The notes beneath the pieces are model-generated. The model saw only the letters and a list, made by a program, of their open reading frames with translations, was not told the origin of the DNA and ran no database searches. 64,000 bases of DNA. It comes from an uncultured Desulfovibrio sp. (GTDB taxonomy: Bacteria; Desulfobacterota; Desulfovibrionia; Desulfovibrionales; Desulfovibrionaceae). Positions within the stretch are counted from its first letter, which is position 1, and every line of letters begins with the position of its first letter. The stretch is taken from assembly GCA_913060505.1 (NCBI GenBank), contig CAJXRQ010000011.1, forward strand, positions 21,759 to 85,758. Direction: 5' to 3'. Shown in pieces: positions 32,459 to 41,936 of the stretch. The position numbers were made by a program, and so were the translations under genes.

Positions 32459-33577
32459 ATGTCACAGATGGAACGCAGAGATTTTCTTCGCCTCGGTCTT
32501 GCCGCCGGTGCCGTAGCCGCCGTTAGTGCGATGCCGAACAAGGCCCAGGCCGCCTATACCCGCATCACAATAGACGAAGTCCGCGCAATGGATCCGAAAA
32601 CCATGGCGGAAAACTCCGGTCTGGTCATGAGCGGCTGGGACAGCCTGCATGCTTCTGCCAACAAAATCCGCAATCCGAAAATCCGCAATACCGTGCTTGA
32701 AATCATGACCAAGCCAGCGCCTACGCTCATGAAACGAATCGGTTCTTCGGAAAAAAAGGAAATCTGGAAAGAATTAACCGCCAAAGGATTGCTGAAGGAC
32801 ATCGCCCTCAATGATTTCCTGCCCCCGTCCAAATCACCCAGTGCAGCACCACAGCCGTTTTATTCAGCACCGGGCAGCGGATACGGTAGCCACCATGCCT
32901 ATCCGGGCGGACTGATCACTCATACCGACCTGAACACACGCGTTTCCATGGCCTTGTATGAGGGCTACCGGGAGGTTTACGACTATTTGCTTGACCGTGA
33001 TGTGGTTATCGCCTCCCAGCTTCTGCACGACCTTCACAAGCCGTGGGTATTCCAATGGCACAAGGACGGCGAATCGCGGGGTGAAATGAAACTGGCCGGA
33101 ACCGGCGAACACCATCCGCTGGGCGTGGCGGAGTCCATTGTGCGCGGGTTGCCAGCGGAAGTCTGTATTGCACAGGCCTGTGCCCACAACCACCCCCGAA
33201 CTCCGGAGGACGAAGCCAAGGTTGTCGGCTGGATTACGGCCGCATCCATCATCGCCGGTGTCGATCCGGTCAAACGCGGTCTTTTGGAAACAGGTGGTAA
33301 AACACTGCCACTCCCCCGCCGTCAGGAAGGTTTTGTGTGCCACCTCGGCGACCATGACTGGATTCTGACCGTCCCCGCAGCCCAGTGGACCATCCCGGTC
33401 ATGAAACAGATTGCCGAGCGGGATTACGGCATCAAGTCCAACGATACCAAAGGATTCAACAGCCTGAGAAACTATGTTTTCTCACAGGCAACCATCATGG
33501 GCCTGTATGAAACATACGCAGCCAAAGGCGAGCAGGAATTAACCCGCACCGTCCATTCCATCGTCACTCCCGCCTAA
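32459..33577 (+). CDS. TAT-exported HD-domain metal-dependent phosphohydrolase-like protein
   Basis: A 372-residue protein. MERRDFLRLGLAAGAVAAVSAMPNKAQA is a textbook twin-arginine signal with cleavage near residue 31; the reading is clear, so the protein should be folded before export. The mature part holds HD-type metal ligands: H145/H146 in SHHAYPGG, H154/H156 area (LITHTDLN), H190-D191 in QLLHDLHKP, H218/H219 in EHHPLG and HNHP further on. Cytoplasmic HD proteins are common, exported ones are rare. AAGGAGAG precedes the ATG. The cargo, metal and substrate are unknown, and no operon partner is present. Confidence 0.75.
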   Translation: MSQMERRDFLRLGLAAGAVAAVSAMPNKAQAAYTRITIDEVRAMDPKTMAENSGLVMSGWDSLHASANKIRNPKIRNTVLEIMTKPAPTLMKRIGSSEKKEIWKELTAKGLLKDIALNDFLPPSKSPSAAPQPFYSAPGSGYGSHHAYPGGLITHTDLNTRVSMALYEGYREVYDYLLDRDVVIASQLLHDLHKPWVFQWHKDGESRGEMKLAGTGEHHPLGVAESIVRGLPAEVCIAQACAHNHPRTPEDEAKVVGWITAASIIAGVDPVKRGLLETGGKTLPLPRRQEGFVCHLGDHDWILTVPAAQWTIPVMKQIAERDYGIKSNDTKGFNSLRNYVFSQATIMGLYETYAAKGEQELTRTVHSIVTPA

Positions 33578-33583
33578 TAAAAA

Positions 33584-33612
33584 GGCCCGATCCGCTCAAA
33601 GCGGATCGGGCC
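33584..33612. terminator. Bidirectional terminator between the HD gene and the chemoreceptor
   Basis: GGCCCGATCCGCT (33584-33596) pairs with AGCGGATCGGGCC (33600-33612) around CAA, a 13-bp stem between convergent genes. Confidence 0.85.
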
Positions 33613-33636
33613 ATATTCTTGTTACTACCCGTTTAG

Positions 33637-36153
33637 TTATTCGGAATCGGAATTCAAATCCGCAATCAGGGCATTGAGTTCCCCGGCAATACGGGAAAGT
33701 TCAACGCAGGCCTCGGCAGACTGACTCATGGTTTCCATGGTTTCCTCGGATATCTGGTTGATTTCGTCAGTGGAGCGCGTCACCTGCTCGGTAGCGGCGG
33801 ACTGTTCTTCTGCTGCCGTGGCAATACCCCGGACCTGGTCAGCCATTCCTTCGGCAAGACTGACGATCTCCTGCAACGAACTCCCGGCGGCATGGGACAG
33901 ATCCGTGCAATTGTTCACCACTTCGGCAGCTTTTTCCGTCTGAACCACATTTCGCTCGGTCACTCCCTGAATGGCGTTAATGGCGTCACCCACTTCCTTG
34001 GTCGCCACCATGGTCTTTTCCGCAAGCTTGCGCACTTCGTCCGCAACAACCGCAAAACCACGCCCGGCCTCGCCTGCGCGTGCCGCTTCAATGGCTGCGT
34101 TCAAAGCCAGAAGGTTAGTCTGGTCCGCTATATCCGTGATGACCGTCATGACTTGTCCAATGCCGTCCGCCTGACTTCCAAGTTCGCGCATATTGCCTTG
34201 GAGCACTTCGGCAAGCTTTTCCACCTCGTTGACTGCGGAAACGACCTCGTCGACCTTTGTACGACCGTCCTGAGCCTGATTCCTCGTGGCTTCGGCATTT
34301 TCAGCAGCCAAACTGGAATTTTTAGCCACTTCCATGACCGTAACGTTCATTTCTTCCATGGCTGTAGCGGCTTCCGTGGTTCTCCGGCCCTGACGCACAG
34401 CTCCATCGTTCGCCCCCTGAACCCGCTCGGAAAGTTCGTCGGAAGCCGCTGTCATGCGTTCGGAAAGCTGCTTCGCCTCTGTGGCAATGCGCAACATCTT
34501 CCGCCGCGATTCCATAATCTGCGTCTGGTCCACCACAATTTCCAAAGCGCCAGCAGCTCGTCCCTCGTCATCAAAAAAAGGAATGGCGTGGTTGGCAACT
34601 TCCATGGTGCCGTGAACCGATTCCACGGAACTTGTTCCGCTTTCACCCTTCAGAGAAGCCATAGCCCGTTCACAGGCCCATTGTGAAGTGTCGCAATTTC
34701 CTGACTTAAATGCTTCGCTGCACTTTACACCGACAAGTGAGGAAGCGCTCTTTCCGGCACAAGCGGCAGTGGATTTGTTGGCATAGAGCAATGTCGAATC
34801 CCTGTTTACAGTGAAAAGGGGAAACGGCATGGCGTCGAATATGGCTGTAAAGGTGTTGGCCAGGCCATTGACCCCCTGTACCAACTCGGCAAAGGCGCCG
34901 TCATATTTCGAAACATTGCCCCTCGCCGTCATCTCACCGGTTCGAACCTTGGCGGCCGTTCCTTCGCATTCGGCAATCAACGCAGCAATGCTTTTGGGTA
35001 TCTGTTCCACCGAAGCCGCGATTTCACCGATCTCGTCTCTGGTGTTCACATTGGAAGTGGCTTCAAGATTGCCTCGGGCAACCTCGGCCGCAAAGGTCCG
35101 TATACGGGACAAAGGCTTGAAAATGGCAAAAGGCAGGACAGCGAAAACGGCAATGGCCGGAAGGAGAACAGCGCAAAGGAATATTCCGAGTACCAACATG
35201 GTGGCGCTGCTGATAATGCTGTTTTGCAGGGAAATATCATCTGCAACCACAATAACGCCAATAGGTTCGCCCTTGTAATCCTTCACCGGCACGTAGGCGA
35301 TGGCATGGTTGCCGGAAACGGTCATGGTCCGTTCTTTCATTCCTCGATCGAGGGTTGCCGAAGTGACTATCCTGTCCAGAAGGTCACTCTTTTTCCCGGC
35401 TACGCGTACAAATTTGTTGTCCAGCACCGGATTTTTCGCGGGATCCTGCAACTTGGTGGTCGTAGGCAAAAGTTTGGCGTCCATGTACAGGGTGAAGAAC
35501 TTGTTGTCTTCTTCCTCGAAAAATCGAAAAACATCGTCGTAACTCTTGAGCACTTCCACGGATCCGAGATGTTTTCCTTCAGGAGAAACGACAGGAGCCA
35601 ATCCGCGAATGGCAAATCCTCCTCTCCCTGGTTCCACGCCTCGGCGGGACTTGCCATCCCGGTTTACGTCGATAACTGTCTGACGAAATCCGGAAATATC
35701 GTCAGAAATATCCACCCACTTGCCGTTGCGTTTGGCCTGCTTTGCTCGCCACATGCGCACCAGACTGCGGCCATTGGGCATATGAAAATGCAACTTGAGT
35801 TTCTTCCCGGTGGTAGCGGCATAGCCTTCCAATACGGGCTTGAGTTCCGCACGAAGCAACTCGCGCGCCTGTTGGGCTGAGGAATCGCTTTCATTGTCCA
35901 TATCTCCGGATGCCGCCAATTCGTAGGCACGCTGCACAACCGCCATGCGGCTGAACAATGCAGCTTCCTCCTGGGCGCGGATGGACGCACTCTCCGTGTT
36001 CAAGGCCAACTTTTCTGCAGTGTTGCCCACCATCATGTCGGCGACAGAGTAGCGAAGGTCGTCAAACTGACCAGTCAGCAAGAAATAACCAACAAAGCCG
36101 ACCACCAGCACCAAGGGCACGATGGGAATGAAAATCTTGTATTTGATGCTCAT
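33637..36153 (-). CDS. Methyl-accepting chemotaxis protein with dCache and PAS domains
   Basis: An 838-residue receptor. An N-terminal membrane helix (8-28) is followed by a long periplasmic domain of the double-Cache type ([16 protein letters not shown] resembles dCache_3), a second helix (about 320-345), HAMP (about 345-400), a PAS domain (about 440-545, with a cysteine-rich [13 protein letters not shown] loop), and the signalling domain. The hairpin tip of the signalling domain is intact ([38 protein letters not shown]). No C-terminal methylation-enzyme-tethering pentapeptide is seen. GGAGAGGAG precedes MSIKYK; the longer frame from 36207 is not used. The ligand is unknown. Confidence 0.9.
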   Translation of the reverse strand: MSIKYKIFIPIVPLVLVVGFVGYFLLTGQFDDLRYSVADMMVGNTAEKLALNTESASIRAQEEAALFSRMAVVQRAYELAASGDMDNESDSSAQQARELLRAELKPVLEGYAATTGKKLKLHFHMPNGRSLVRMWRAKQAKRNGKWVDISDDISGFRQTVIDVNRDGKSRRGVEPGRGGFAIRGLAPVVSPEGKHLGSVEVLKSYDDVFRFFEEEDNKFFTLYMDAKLLPTTTKLQDPAKNPVLDNKFVRVAGKKSDLLDRIVTSATLDRGMKERTMTVSGNHAIAYVPVKDYKGEPIGVIVVADDISLQNSIISSATMLVLGIFLCAVLLPAIAVFAVLPFAIFKPLSRIRTFAAEVARGNLEATSNVNTRDEIGEIAASVEQIPKSIAALIAECEGTAAKVRTGEMTARGNVSKYDGAFAELVQGVNGLANTFTAIFDAMPFPLFTVNRDSTLLYANKSTAACAGKSASSLVGVKCSEAFKSGNCDTSQWACERAMASLKGESGTSSVESVHGTMEVANHAIPFFDDEGRAAGALEIVVDQTQIMESRRKMLRIATEAKQLSERMTAASDELSERVQGANDGAVRQGRRTTEAATAMEEMNVTVMEVAKNSSLAAENAEATRNQAQDGRTKVDEVVSAVNEVEKLAEVLQGNMRELGSQADGIGQVMTVITDIADQTNLLALNAAIEAARAGEAGRGFAVVADEVRKLAEKTMVATKEVGDAINAIQGVTERNVVQTEKAAEVVNNCTDLSHAAGSSLQEIVSLAEGMADQVRGIATAAEEQSAATEQVTRSTDEINQISEETMETMSQSAEACVELSRIAGELNALIADLNSDSE

Positions 36154-36339
36154 ATGGGCTCTCCTCTCCAACAGCATATGGTGGCCACGTCGAAAAACCA
36201 AGGGCACACCGATTTTTCGGCAAAAAAAACTCCCTTACCGGCCCTATACAACAGAAAGAAGGAAAGACAAGTATTGTTAAAAAATACACGAATACTATAA
36301 GGAATAACCTCTGCTCATTGAATGTGGGATAACCTAGTA

Positions 36340-36353
36340 GTGATTTTTTTCAC
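36340..36353. promoter_or_regulatory. CRP/FNR-family binding site
   Basis: GTGA-TTTTTT-TCAC, a perfect 4+6+4 match to the core of the CRP/FNR family consensus, 187 bp upstream of the chemoreceptor start and 334 bp upstream of glnA. Either gene could be the target. Confidence 0.45.
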
Positions 36354-36610
36354 AATCAAAAAAAATAGGCGTATACGCTAACCCGGCAACGGAATTCTGC
36401 CTCTGTGTTATTTTTTCATACACTTTGCCCAAAATATGTGGCAAAAAAATGGTGTTTTGCTCTTTGGTGCTAGCAGTATTAACATAATTGTTATCAAAAT
36501 TGCAGCATATTAGTTTTTTTTAACATTTATCGTAAAAATACAGTATTTTTAATAGGTGACACAAATCAAACTTGCATTTAATATCCTGAAATCAAAATAA
36601 CTATTTTTAT

Positions 36611-36626
36611 TGGCACACGGTTTGTA
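36611..36626 (+). promoter_or_regulatory. Sigma-54 (RpoN) type promoter of glnA
   Basis: TGGCAC-acggt-TTGTA has a perfect -24 half and a -12 half one base off the TTGCA consensus. It is 61 bp upstream of the glnA start. NtrC/RpoN control of glnA is well known in proteobacteria. Confidence 0.5.
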
Positions 36627-36686
36627 TTTTCAACCGGGTTCATAAAGGCTGCAAGACCGAAACCACCAAACAATTGGAGGAATCCC

Positions 36687-38030
36687 ATGGACATCCCCGT
36701 TTTCAATTGCAAAAACGCGGACGACGTTCTCAAAGCCGTCAAGGACTACAACGTCAGTTTCATTCAGTACTGGTTTGTCGATATTCTCGGAACTCTGAAA
36801 TCCTTCCAGATCACGCCCAACGAGCTGGAAGCCTCTTTTGAAGAAGGTATGGGATTCGACGGTTCTTCCATTCTCGGATTCTGCCGCATTGACGAGTCCG
36901 ACATGGTCGCCATGCCCGACCCCACCACGTTCCAGATATGCTCATGGCGGCCAACGGAACGCCCTGTGGCACGCATGTTCTGCGATGTGGTCAACCCGGA
37001 TGGAACTCCCTTTGCCGCAGACTCCCGCTACATCCTGAAAAAAGTCATCGCACAGGCCGCAGAAAAGGGTTTCACCTATTACGTCGGTCCCGAACTCGAA
37101 TTCTTCACCTTTGCCGACGATCAGGACACGGAAATTCTGGACCGTGGCGGCTACTTTGACGCTCCTCCGCTGGATCTGGGCAACAACATCCGCCGCGACA
37201 TCATCTTTGCCCTGGAGTCCATGGGAATGAAGGTCGAATACTCGCACCACGAGGTAGCACCTTCCCAGCATGAGATAGACCTGCGCTACGACGAAGGCCT
37301 GCGCATGGCGGACACGGCCATGACCTACCGCGTGGTGGTCAAGGAAACGGCCCGCAAGCACGGTTGTTATGCCACCTTCATGCCCAAGCCCATCTTCGGT
37401 GAAAACGGCTCCGGCATGCATGTTCACCAGTCCCTGTTCAAAAACGGCAAGAACGTATTCTACGACGCTTCGGACCAATACCACCTTTCTTCCGAAGGCA
37501 AGAGTTACATTGCCGGTATTCTGAAACACGCTCCCGAATTCGTCTGCGTGACCAACCAGTGGGTCAACTCCTACAAGCGCCTTGTCCCGGGCTATGAAGC
37601 CCCTGTCTACATGGCGTGGGCACGCCGCAACCGCTCGGCGCTGGTCCGTGTGCCCATGTACAAACCGGGCAAGGAAGCAGCCACCCGCATGGAACTGCGT
37701 TGCCCGGACCCGGCCGCCAACCCGTATCTGTGCTTTGCCGTCATGCTGGCTGCAGGGCTCAGGGGCATGGACGAAAATTATACCCTTGCCGCTCCGGTGG
37801 AAGAAGACATCTTCGAAATGAACACCCGCCAGCTCAAACGCAACAAGATCAAGGCCCTGCCCGGTTCCCTGTATGAAGCAGCCATGACTTTGAAAAAATC
37901 CAAATTCATGAAGGACGTGCTAGGCGAGCATCTGCACACTGCACTGGTGGAAAACAAAATCGCCGAGTGGGACGAATACCGTACACAGGTCACGGAATTC
38001 GAGCTGGACAAATACCTCCCCATTCTCTAA
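36687..38030 (+). CDS. glnA: Type I glutamine synthetase
   Basis: A 447-residue enzyme that makes glutamine from glutamate, ammonia and ATP. Motifs present: beta-grasp N-terminus with MGFDGSSILGF, the metal site EVAPSQHEIDLRY, FGENGSGMHVHQSL, and NRSALVRVP near the glutamate-binding end. The C-terminus lacks the NLYDLP adenylylation tyrosine loop and has the shorter length of the GSI-alpha group, so it is not expected to be adenylylated. A Shine-Dalgarno TTGGAGGAA and a sigma-54-like promoter precede it; a strong terminator follows. Confidence 0.95.
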   Translation: MDIPVFNCKNADDVLKAVKDYNVSFIQYWFVDILGTLKSFQITPNELEASFEEGMGFDGSSILGFCRIDESDMVAMPDPTTFQICSWRPTERPVARMFCDVVNPDGTPFAADSRYILKKVIAQAAEKGFTYYVGPELEFFTFADDQDTEILDRGGYFDAPPLDLGNNIRRDIIFALESMGMKVEYSHHEVAPSQHEIDLRYDEGLRMADTAMTYRVVVKETARKHGCYATFMPKPIFGENGSGMHVHQSLFKNGKNVFYDASDQYHLSSEGKSYIAGILKHAPEFVCVTNQWVNSYKRLVPGYEAPVYMAWARRNRSALVRVPMYKPGKEAATRMELRCPDPAANPYLCFAVMLAAGLRGMDENYTLAAPVEEDIFEMNTRQLKRNKIKALPGSLYEAAMTLKKSKFMKDVLGEHLHTALVENKIAEWDEYRTQVTEFELDKYLPIL

Positions 38031-38058
38031 TCACGCCAAAGTGCAATACAACAAAAAA

Positions 38059-38083
38059 AGCCCCGGAAAACCGGGGCTTTTTT
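38059..38083. terminator. Bidirectional terminator between glnA and the histidine kinase
   Basis: AGCCCCGG-AAAA-CCGGGGCT with T-runs on both sides (A7 on the left, T6 on the right), between convergent genes. Confidence 0.95.
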
Positions 38084-38104
38084 TGTTGAATAGTTCTCCT
38101 GCGA

Positions 38105-40087
38105 TCACGTCTGTGCTGCCGGAATGGTGAACATCACCACGGCACCACCGCCGGGATTGTGGTCGGCCCAGATGCGTCCCTTATAGTGTTCCACAATCCC
38201 CTTGCTGATGGCCAATCCCATGCCGGACCCTTTGGGAACAGCACTGTTTTGCAGCGTATCACTCACCTGATGGAATTTATCAAACACATTGCCCAGATCG
38301 GAATCAGGAATACCCACGCCTGTGTCCGAGATGGAAAACAGCACATACCCGTCCTGTTCACGGACTTTCAACGTTACGGATCCCTGTTGCGTGAAGCGAT
38401 GCGCATTGGCTATCAAATTGGCCAAAACCTGCCGCAACCGGTCATAATCCGCCATGACAGGCGGCAATGTTTCCGAAATATCGGCAAACAATTGAACATT
38501 TACATTTTCCTCAAAGGCGCCGGAAGAAGCCTCAATGGCATCAGCCGCCAGTTTGACCGGATCAATCACCCTGTCATCCCACGGCATGTGTCCTGCTTCA
38601 AGCCGTGACATATCCAGAAAATCGTTGATGAGTCGGGACAGGCGGTCGCCTTCCTTGACGATGATTCCCACATTGGAAAGCACTCTTTGCATGCCCGGAA
38701 GCTCACAGGATTCCCCATGAGACCCCATACAGAATCGTTGGAGATCCTTACGGATAAGTAGTGCAAATCCAAGAATGGATGTCAACGGGGTACGCAAATC
38801 ATGGGAAACCGTATTCATGAGTGACGTCTTGAGTTCATCCATTTTCTGAAGTCGGGCGTTGGCTCCTTCCAATTCCAGACTACGTTGGCGCAATTCTTCG
38901 GTTCGTTCATGCACAATTCCTTCCAGCGTGGAATTCATATGATTCAATTCCATTTCCGCTCTTCGCCGGGCAATGATTGTCACAGCAAGGACCAGAACCA
39001 ATCCGCACAAAACGACAAACACAATGGCAGTTACCAGAACAAGATTAAAATACTTTTCCCAAAATAGTTCCGGCTTGTGAACAATGATGCCGGATCCCGG
39101 GACAAGACTATCGGAGATACCAAAACGCTTGAGTTCCCTGTAGTCGAACATGAATCGATTCGGGCTGTTGCGTACCATGGGGATGGAGTCAGCTGACTCC
39201 CCGCCGAGAATACGCAAAGCCATTTTCCCGGCCTTCTGCCCCTGTATCCGAGCAGAAGTAATCATTCCGCCCACGATCCCATGCCCCAGGAAGAAATCCC
39301 ACATTCCATACACGGGACGTTCACAAACAGAACGGAAATTCGCCATACTTTCACGGAATGGAAAAGCCTGACCGGATTTATCTCGGGCAAAACTCAGCAA
39401 AAGAACAATGCTGTCTTTCGGAAGAGTTGCTAATCGTTCCAGTAATTCCTTCATGTTGAAATCACGCAGCATCACGAAATCGACCTTTGAACGAAACTGC
39501 TTCATGACAGTGTGCAACTGAATCTGATTAGCCTCTCCGGATGCTGTGTAATCATTGATAACGTAGATGGTTCTGACAGCAGGATTCTGGGTTATGGCAA
39601 TCGCTACAGTCTTGCTGATGTCGCTCTGTTCAAAAACTCCTGTAGTGTTGGCCAGATCAAATTTTCTGTCGAGATTCAGGTCATTGACTCCGCAAAAAAC
39701 CACAGGAACTCCCGAAAAAAGGCTGTTCCGTATGCCGAGGACGAACTTTGCCGCGTTATCGTCTGTAGTAACAATAGCGTCGAAATGCTCGTCATCATAT
39801 TTCCGCGCGAACATGCGGGCGACGCTTTGGTAATATTCGGGGGAAGAATGGCGTTTCGTGTCAAGGTATTCGGTTACTACTTCCGTGCAGCCGTTACCAT
39901 TGGTAATGGTGTCGAAAACGGATCGTGAAATATCCACGCTCCACTGAAAACGTGTACTATAAGAATTGACCAATAACACACTCTGGCAAGCCGAACCGAA
40001 AGCCTGCACTGCGTGCAACCAAAACGCAAAAATTGCGATGCCTATCGCCAACGATCCGACCGTTGGTGGTAATAACGTATTGTTCAC
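38105..40087 (-). CDS. Sensor histidine kinase with periplasmic ABC-substrate-binding-like domain
   Basis: A 660-residue kinase. A signal/membrane helix (about 8-30) leads into a two-lobed periplasmic sensor (about 35-335: LLVNSYSTRFQWS, DAIVTTDDNAAKFVL, VPVVFCGVND, TIYVINDYTASG). This resembles the ABC-type sugar/tryptophan-binding family (PF04392-like). A membrane helix (347-373), a short coiled coil, the HisKA box with phospho-acceptor His429 (SHDLRTPLTSILG) and an HATPase domain (NLIANAHRF, DTGVGIPDSD, KGSGMGLAI) follow. No receiver domain and no response-regulator gene is adjacent, so it is an orphan kinase here. The ligand is unknown. Confidence 0.9.
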   Translation of the reverse strand: MNNTLLPPTVGSLAIGIAIFAFWLHAVQAFGSACQSVLLVNSYSTRFQWSVDISRSVFDTITNGNGCTEVVTEYLDTKRHSSPEYYQSVARMFARKYDDEHFDAIVTTDDNAAKFVLGIRNSLFSGVPVVFCGVNDLNLDRKFDLANTTGVFEQSDISKTVAIAITQNPAVRTIYVINDYTASGEANQIQLHTVMKQFRSKVDFVMLRDFNMKELLERLATLPKDSIVLLLSFARDKSGQAFPFRESMANFRSVCERPVYGMWDFFLGHGIVGGMITSARIQGQKAGKMALRILGGESADSIPMVRNSPNRFMFDYRELKRFGISDSLVPGSGIIVHKPELFWEKYFNLVLVTAIVFVVLCGLVLVLAVTIIARRRAEMELNHMNSTLEGIVHERTEELRQRSLELEGANARLQKMDELKTSLMNTVSHDLRTPLTSILGFALLIRKDLQRFCMGSHGESCELPGMQRVLSNVGIIVKEGDRLSRLINDFLDMSRLEAGHMPWDDRVIDPVKLAADAIEASSGAFEENVNVQLFADISETLPPVMADYDRLRQVLANLIANAHRFTQQGSVTLKVREQDGYVLFSISDTGVGIPDSDLGNVFDKFHQVSDTLQNSAVPKGSGMGLAISKGIVEHYKGRIWADHNPGGGAVVMFTIPAAQT

Positions 40088-40203
40088 GGTTCGCCCTTCC
40101 CTGTTGAACCTACCCTATTTTGACATTGATCCTTTTTGCTCTGCCTGTCAAAACCATTAGAGTTCTAAAGATGAATTCGATACCAATAAACAGTATTTTT
40201 TTA

Positions 40204-40234
40204 TTGACAAACAATCATTTTTTATTCTTAAACA
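40204..40234 (+). promoter_or_regulatory. Probable promoter of the DUF2975/HTH operon
   Basis: A perfect -35 box, TTGACA (40204-40209), followed 17-18 bp later by a weak -10 (TTAAAC or CTTAAA, 40227-40233) in a very AT-rich leader. The gene starts 30 bp further on. Confidence 0.4.
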
Positions 40235-40262
40235 TAGAAAACATCCTGCGAGGAGGTATTTT

Positions 40263-40808
40263 ATGGATACTATTCAAAAACCAAGCAGACGATTCGAGAT
40301 TCTCTTTCGATTTCTTTTTTTTGCGTATCCGGTGTTCCTGCTGGTCACATGGTTAGCTATGACTTTCAAAGGGGCCGATCCCAATCCGGTTCTGGATTTT
40401 TCCCTGAACATACAAAATCTGAACATTCAACACGAACCAGTTCTCTGGCAGCGGTTGGCATGTTTTGGCGCCACCATGTTGCCCGGAGCCGCCCTCATGT
40501 ATATTTTTCACTCGCTTTACCGTCTCTTCGGTTATTACGGCAAAGGTATGATCTTTTGCCGTGAAAACGTGAAATGTTACCGTTCCACCGCCTTGGGACT
40601 CATTATCATGCAGATTCTGCATTTCCCGGAAGATGCATTGATATCACTGATTCTTACGGCTACGAACCCCAAGGGCCAACATGTTATTTCCTTTGGCATG
40701 AACGACACCAACATCACCATGATTGTCGCCGGCATCATGATACTGGTCATCTCACGCATCATGGATCAGGGGCGAAAACTCCAGGAAGAACAGGCCCTGA
40801 CGGTATAA
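40263..40808 (+). CDS. DUF2975-family membrane protein
   Basis: A 181-residue protein with four membrane helices (about 15-33, 68-90, 110-130 and 150-168), matching DUF2975. Members usually lie beside a small Xre-type regulator, as here. GAGGAGG precedes the ATG. Function is not established for the family; a regulator-plus-membrane-protein pair suggests a signalling or stress module. Membrane topology is judged by hydrophobicity. Confidence 0.75.
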   Translation: MDTIQKPSRRFEILFRFLFFAYPVFLLVTWLAMTFKGADPNPVLDFSLNIQNLNIQHEPVLWQRLACFGATMLPGAALMYIFHSLYRLFGYYGKGMIFCRENVKCYRSTALGLIIMQILHFPEDALISLILTATNPKGQHVISFGMNDTNITMIVAGIMILVISRIMDQGRKLQEEQALTV

Positions 40809-40841
40809 AATTCCGGGATACGGTAAAACACGGAGAAAGCA

Positions 40842-41042
40842 GTGCCGATAGTCATAGATCTCGACGTGATGCTGGCCAAACGTAAAATGAGTTCCAAGGA
40901 ACTGGCAGAGGGTATAGGTATCACCGCGCAAAACCTGTCCATTCTTAAAACGGGAAAGGCAAAAGCCATACGCTTCAGCACACTGGAAGCAATATGCAGG
41001 ATTCTGGAATGCCAGCCCGGAGATATCCTGAGGCACGAATAA
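40842..41042 (+). CDS. Small Xre/YozG-type HTH regulator
   Basis: A 66-residue protein that is little more than a lambda-repressor-type HTH: MLAKRKMSSKELAEGIGITAQNLSILKTGKAKAIRFSTLEAICRILECQPGDIL. It starts with GTG at 40842, supported by CGGAGAA. It follows the DUF2975 gene by 33 bp and precedes a strong terminator. This is the usual partner arrangement of DUF2975, and it probably controls its own operon. Confidence 0.85.
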   Translation: MPIVIDLDVMLAKRKMSSKELAEGIGITAQNLSILKTGKAKAIRFSTLEAICRILECQPGDILRHE

Positions 41043-41062
41043 CCTGCACCATACACAAGACA

Positions 41063-41098
41063 CAAAAAGGCTCCGGAAAATCTGTCCGGAGCCTTTTT
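41063..41098. terminator. Bidirectional terminator after the HTH gene
   Basis: AAAAAGGCTCCGGA and TCCGGAGCCTTTTT pair over 14 bp around a 7-base loop, between convergent genes. Confidence 0.9.
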
Positions 41099-41147
41099 GT
41101 ATTCGGTATGTGGTGCAAGTATCGACCTGATTTCACATCCAGCCGGT

Positions 41148-41936
41148 TTAAGGCTTCTTTTTTCCCTCAAGAGCACGAAGCCGAGCTTCCACGACCTTGG
41201 GGTTGGGATATGTCTTCAAAATCGATTTAAGCAGCGATTTGGCCTTTTCCTTGTCATGGTCATATTCATAGGCTTCCGCCAACAGGAAAATTGCCAACGC
41301 CCTCTTTTCCTGATCGATATTCTTGAGCTCCAAAAGCTCGTTCAAGGCCTTGCGCACCTGCGTCCAATTATTGATCAGGCTATAGCTTTGAGCGAATTCG
41401 TACAGACAGGAAGCCTTATCATCATCTGACGAAGCGCAATCAGCACAGTTATTCAGGGCTTCCAGAACAAGATCATAGTTACCCTGCAAGCGGTATATGC
41501 GGGCAAGTCGTAACTGTGTCTTCACAATCCATTCCGGCTTGCCATCAGCAAGCATCAAAGCCTTTTCCAGCGATTCTACAGCCTTGGAACGTTTACCCAG
41601 CTGGAGGTAAATATCCCCCAGCTGGTACATTATTTTCCAGGTTTCAAGCTTGTTGCCGCTTTGCTCAAGGCTCATGGCTTCCAACAAGGCCGCAGCCCGC
41701 TTCAAATCGCCCTTGACGTCAAGAGCTATCTCCAGAAGACGCTTCCAGGCTTCCTTGCGGAATTTCCCTTGAGTATGGGCTTGCAGATACCGTTCATAGC
41801 CGGTTTCCGACTGAAGGTAGAATCCCTGCGAATACTGCTCCCGTGCGGTTTTCAGGTCTTTGTCAATCTCCTGCCCCCCGCACGAAACACACCACAGCAT
41901 TACTGTGGCCAGCAGCAGCACCTTGAGTGCATTCAT
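41148..41936 (-). CDS. TPR-repeat lipoprotein
   Basis: A 262-residue lipoprotein with signal peptide and lipobox VSCG (Cys19), followed by about six tetratricopeptide-like helical hairpins (for example LGDIYLQLGKRSKAVESLEKAL and LARIYRLQGNYDLVLEAL). Such proteins work as outer-membrane assembly or scaffold factors. It begins in a TAATG overlap with the gyrA stop and so is translated from the same message. The link to gyrase is probably only positional. Confidence 0.8.
   Translation of the reverse strand: MNALKVLLLATVMLWCVSCGGQEIDKDLKTAREQYSQGFYLQSETGYERYLQAHTQGKFRKEAWKRLLEIALDVKGDLKRAAALLEAMSLEQSGNKLETWKIMYQLGDIYLQLGKRSKAVESLEKALMLADGKPEWIVKTQLRLARIYRLQGNYDLVLEALNNCADCASSDDDKASCLYEFAQSYSLINNWTQVRKALNELLELKNIDQEKRALAIFLLAEAYEYDHDKEKAKSLLKSILKTYPNPKVVEARLRALEGKKKP

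Larger units (their letters stand above)
36154..36686. other. 533-bp AT-rich region between the chemoreceptor and glnA
   Basis: No ORF with support. It holds a CRP/FNR-type site (36340-36353), a perfect AAAAATAC-a-GTATTTTT inverted repeat (36534-36550), and a sigma-54-like promoter (36611-36626). A TTTGGTGC half-site near 36462 could be part of an NtrC site. The dense set of sites fits divergent control of glnA and the receptor. Confidence 0.55.
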
